This document shows positions 5,885 through 6,312 of a DNA stretch of 6,312 nucleotides, one piece after another (position 1 is the first letter of the stretch; every line of letters begins with the position of its first letter). The notes beneath the pieces are model-generated. The model searched no databases. It worked only from the letters and a program-made list of their open reading frames with translations, and had not been told where the DNA came from. The position numbers were made by a program, and so were the translations under genes. This DNA comes from Candidatus Omnitrophota bacterium (GTDB lineage: Bacteria > Omnitrophota > Gorgyraeia > Aquiviventales > Aquiviventaceae). The DNA lies in NCBI GenBank assembly GCA_016206725.1, contig JACQRA010000044.1:1-6312 (forward strand), in the 5' to 3' direction.

Positions 5885-6312
5885 CTCGCGTATTCGATGG
5901 TGCGGGTCTCGCGGATCACGGTGATTTTGATCTGGCCGGGAAACTCAATCGAGCTTTCGACCTTCTTCTTGATCTCGCGGGCCAAGGCGATCGCTTCCAA
6001 GTCGGTCACGCGTTCCGGCTGGACCATCACGCGCACCTCCCGACCGGCCTGGATGGCGTAGGCTTTCGCGACCCCCTTGAACGAATCGCAGAGATGCTCC
6101 AACGTCTGCAACCGTTTCACATACGCTTCCAGGGTGTCGCCCCGCGCGCCGGGACGCGAGCCGCTGATCGAATCGGCGACGATGGTCAGCACGGCATAGA
6201 CCGTCGAGGGCACGACGTCTTCGTGGTGCGCTTCGATGGAGTGGACCACCTCCGGCGGCTCGCCGTAGCGCTTGGCCAGCTCGGCCCCGATCAAGGCATG
6301 CGGTCCTTCCAC
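5881..6312 (-). CDS. rny: Ribonuclease Y, C-terminal part (cut by window edge)
   Basis: Endoribonuclease that starts mRNA decay in many bacteria that lack or supplement RNase E. Only the last 143 residues, of roughly 520 in the family, are in the window. The first codon here, GTG at 6312-6310, is best read as an internal Val and not a start, because family members have EVEGPHA at this place. Visible blocks: EGPHALIGAELAKRYGE at 2-18, EAHHEDV at 27-33 (end of the HD domain), ADSISGSRPGAR at 46-57, SFKGVAKAYAIQAGREVRV at 77-95, and the terminal PGQIKITVIRETR at 125-137, ending in IEYAR. The catalytic HD pair, the KH domain and the N-terminal membrane anchor lie upstream outside the window. The conserved C-terminus is intact, and the next gene begins in its stop codon. 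Confidence 0.95.
   Translation of the reverse strand: MEGPHALIGAELAKRYGEPPEVVHSIEAHHEDVVPSTVYAVLTIVADSISGSRPGARGDTLEAYVKRLQTLEHLCDSFKGVAKAYAIQAGREVRVMVQPERVTDLEAIALAREIKKKVESSIEFPGQIKITVIRETRTIEYAR

Noticed and set aside
6310..6312. GTG at the right edge as a start codon for a 143-residue protein
   Set aside because: RNase Y homologues have Val at this point inside EVEGPHA, so the gene simply continues beyond the window.

Overview
The window is a single, tightly packed bacterial operon segment read entirely on the minus strand. In the direction of transcription (right to left) the genes are: the 3' end of rny (RNase Y), a ymdB-type metallophosphoesterase, xseA and xseB (the two subunits of exonuclease VII), ispA (short-chain prenyl diphosphate synthase), dxs (1-deoxy-D-xylulose-5-phosphate synthase) and the 5' part of gltX (glutamyl-tRNA synthetase). 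rny and gltX are cut by the window edges. No stretch over 2 bases lies outside a coding region, so there is no room for an internal intergenic promoter or terminator. I see no RNA gene, mobile element, CRISPR array, attachment site or origin.

The DNA is GC-rich. The gene set (RNase Y with its YmdB partner, MEP-pathway isoprenoid synthesis, exonuclease VII, and a DXS with the GYQ/GDA variant motifs) suggests a free-living bacterium outside the gamma-proteobacteria. From memory of protein style I lean towards Nitrospirota or a relative, but nothing in the window proves this.

Region by region: 5881-6312 holds the RNase Y C-terminus. 5072-5884 holds the metallophosphoesterase, which starts inside the rny stop (ATGA). 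3513-5088 holds xseA and xseB, overlapping by 23 bases. 2720-3562 holds ispA, whose start lies 35 or 50 bases inside xseB. 738-2717 holds dxs, 2 bases after ispA. 1-738 holds gltX, which begins in a TAATG stop-start overlap. The junctions lack clear Shine-Dalgarno sequences, which fits translational coupling along one transcript. The genes cover mRNA decay and signalling (rny, ymdB), single-strand DNA trimming (xseAB), the first step of the MEP pathway plus prenyl-chain building (dxs, ispA), and charging of tRNA-Glu (gltX).

I did not find an undescribed system. The most notable structure is a pair of 35-base arrays, each five copies of a 7-base unit, one inside ispA (3032-3066) and one inside dxs (1740-1774). 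Each sits where the protein should form a loop or linker. Other points worth checking are DXS cofactor-site substitutions, an IspA lacking about 19 residues after its second Asp-rich motif, a GluRS lacking the zinc-binding insert of the E. coli enzyme, and a Glu-to-Gln change in the XseA GHExD motif.
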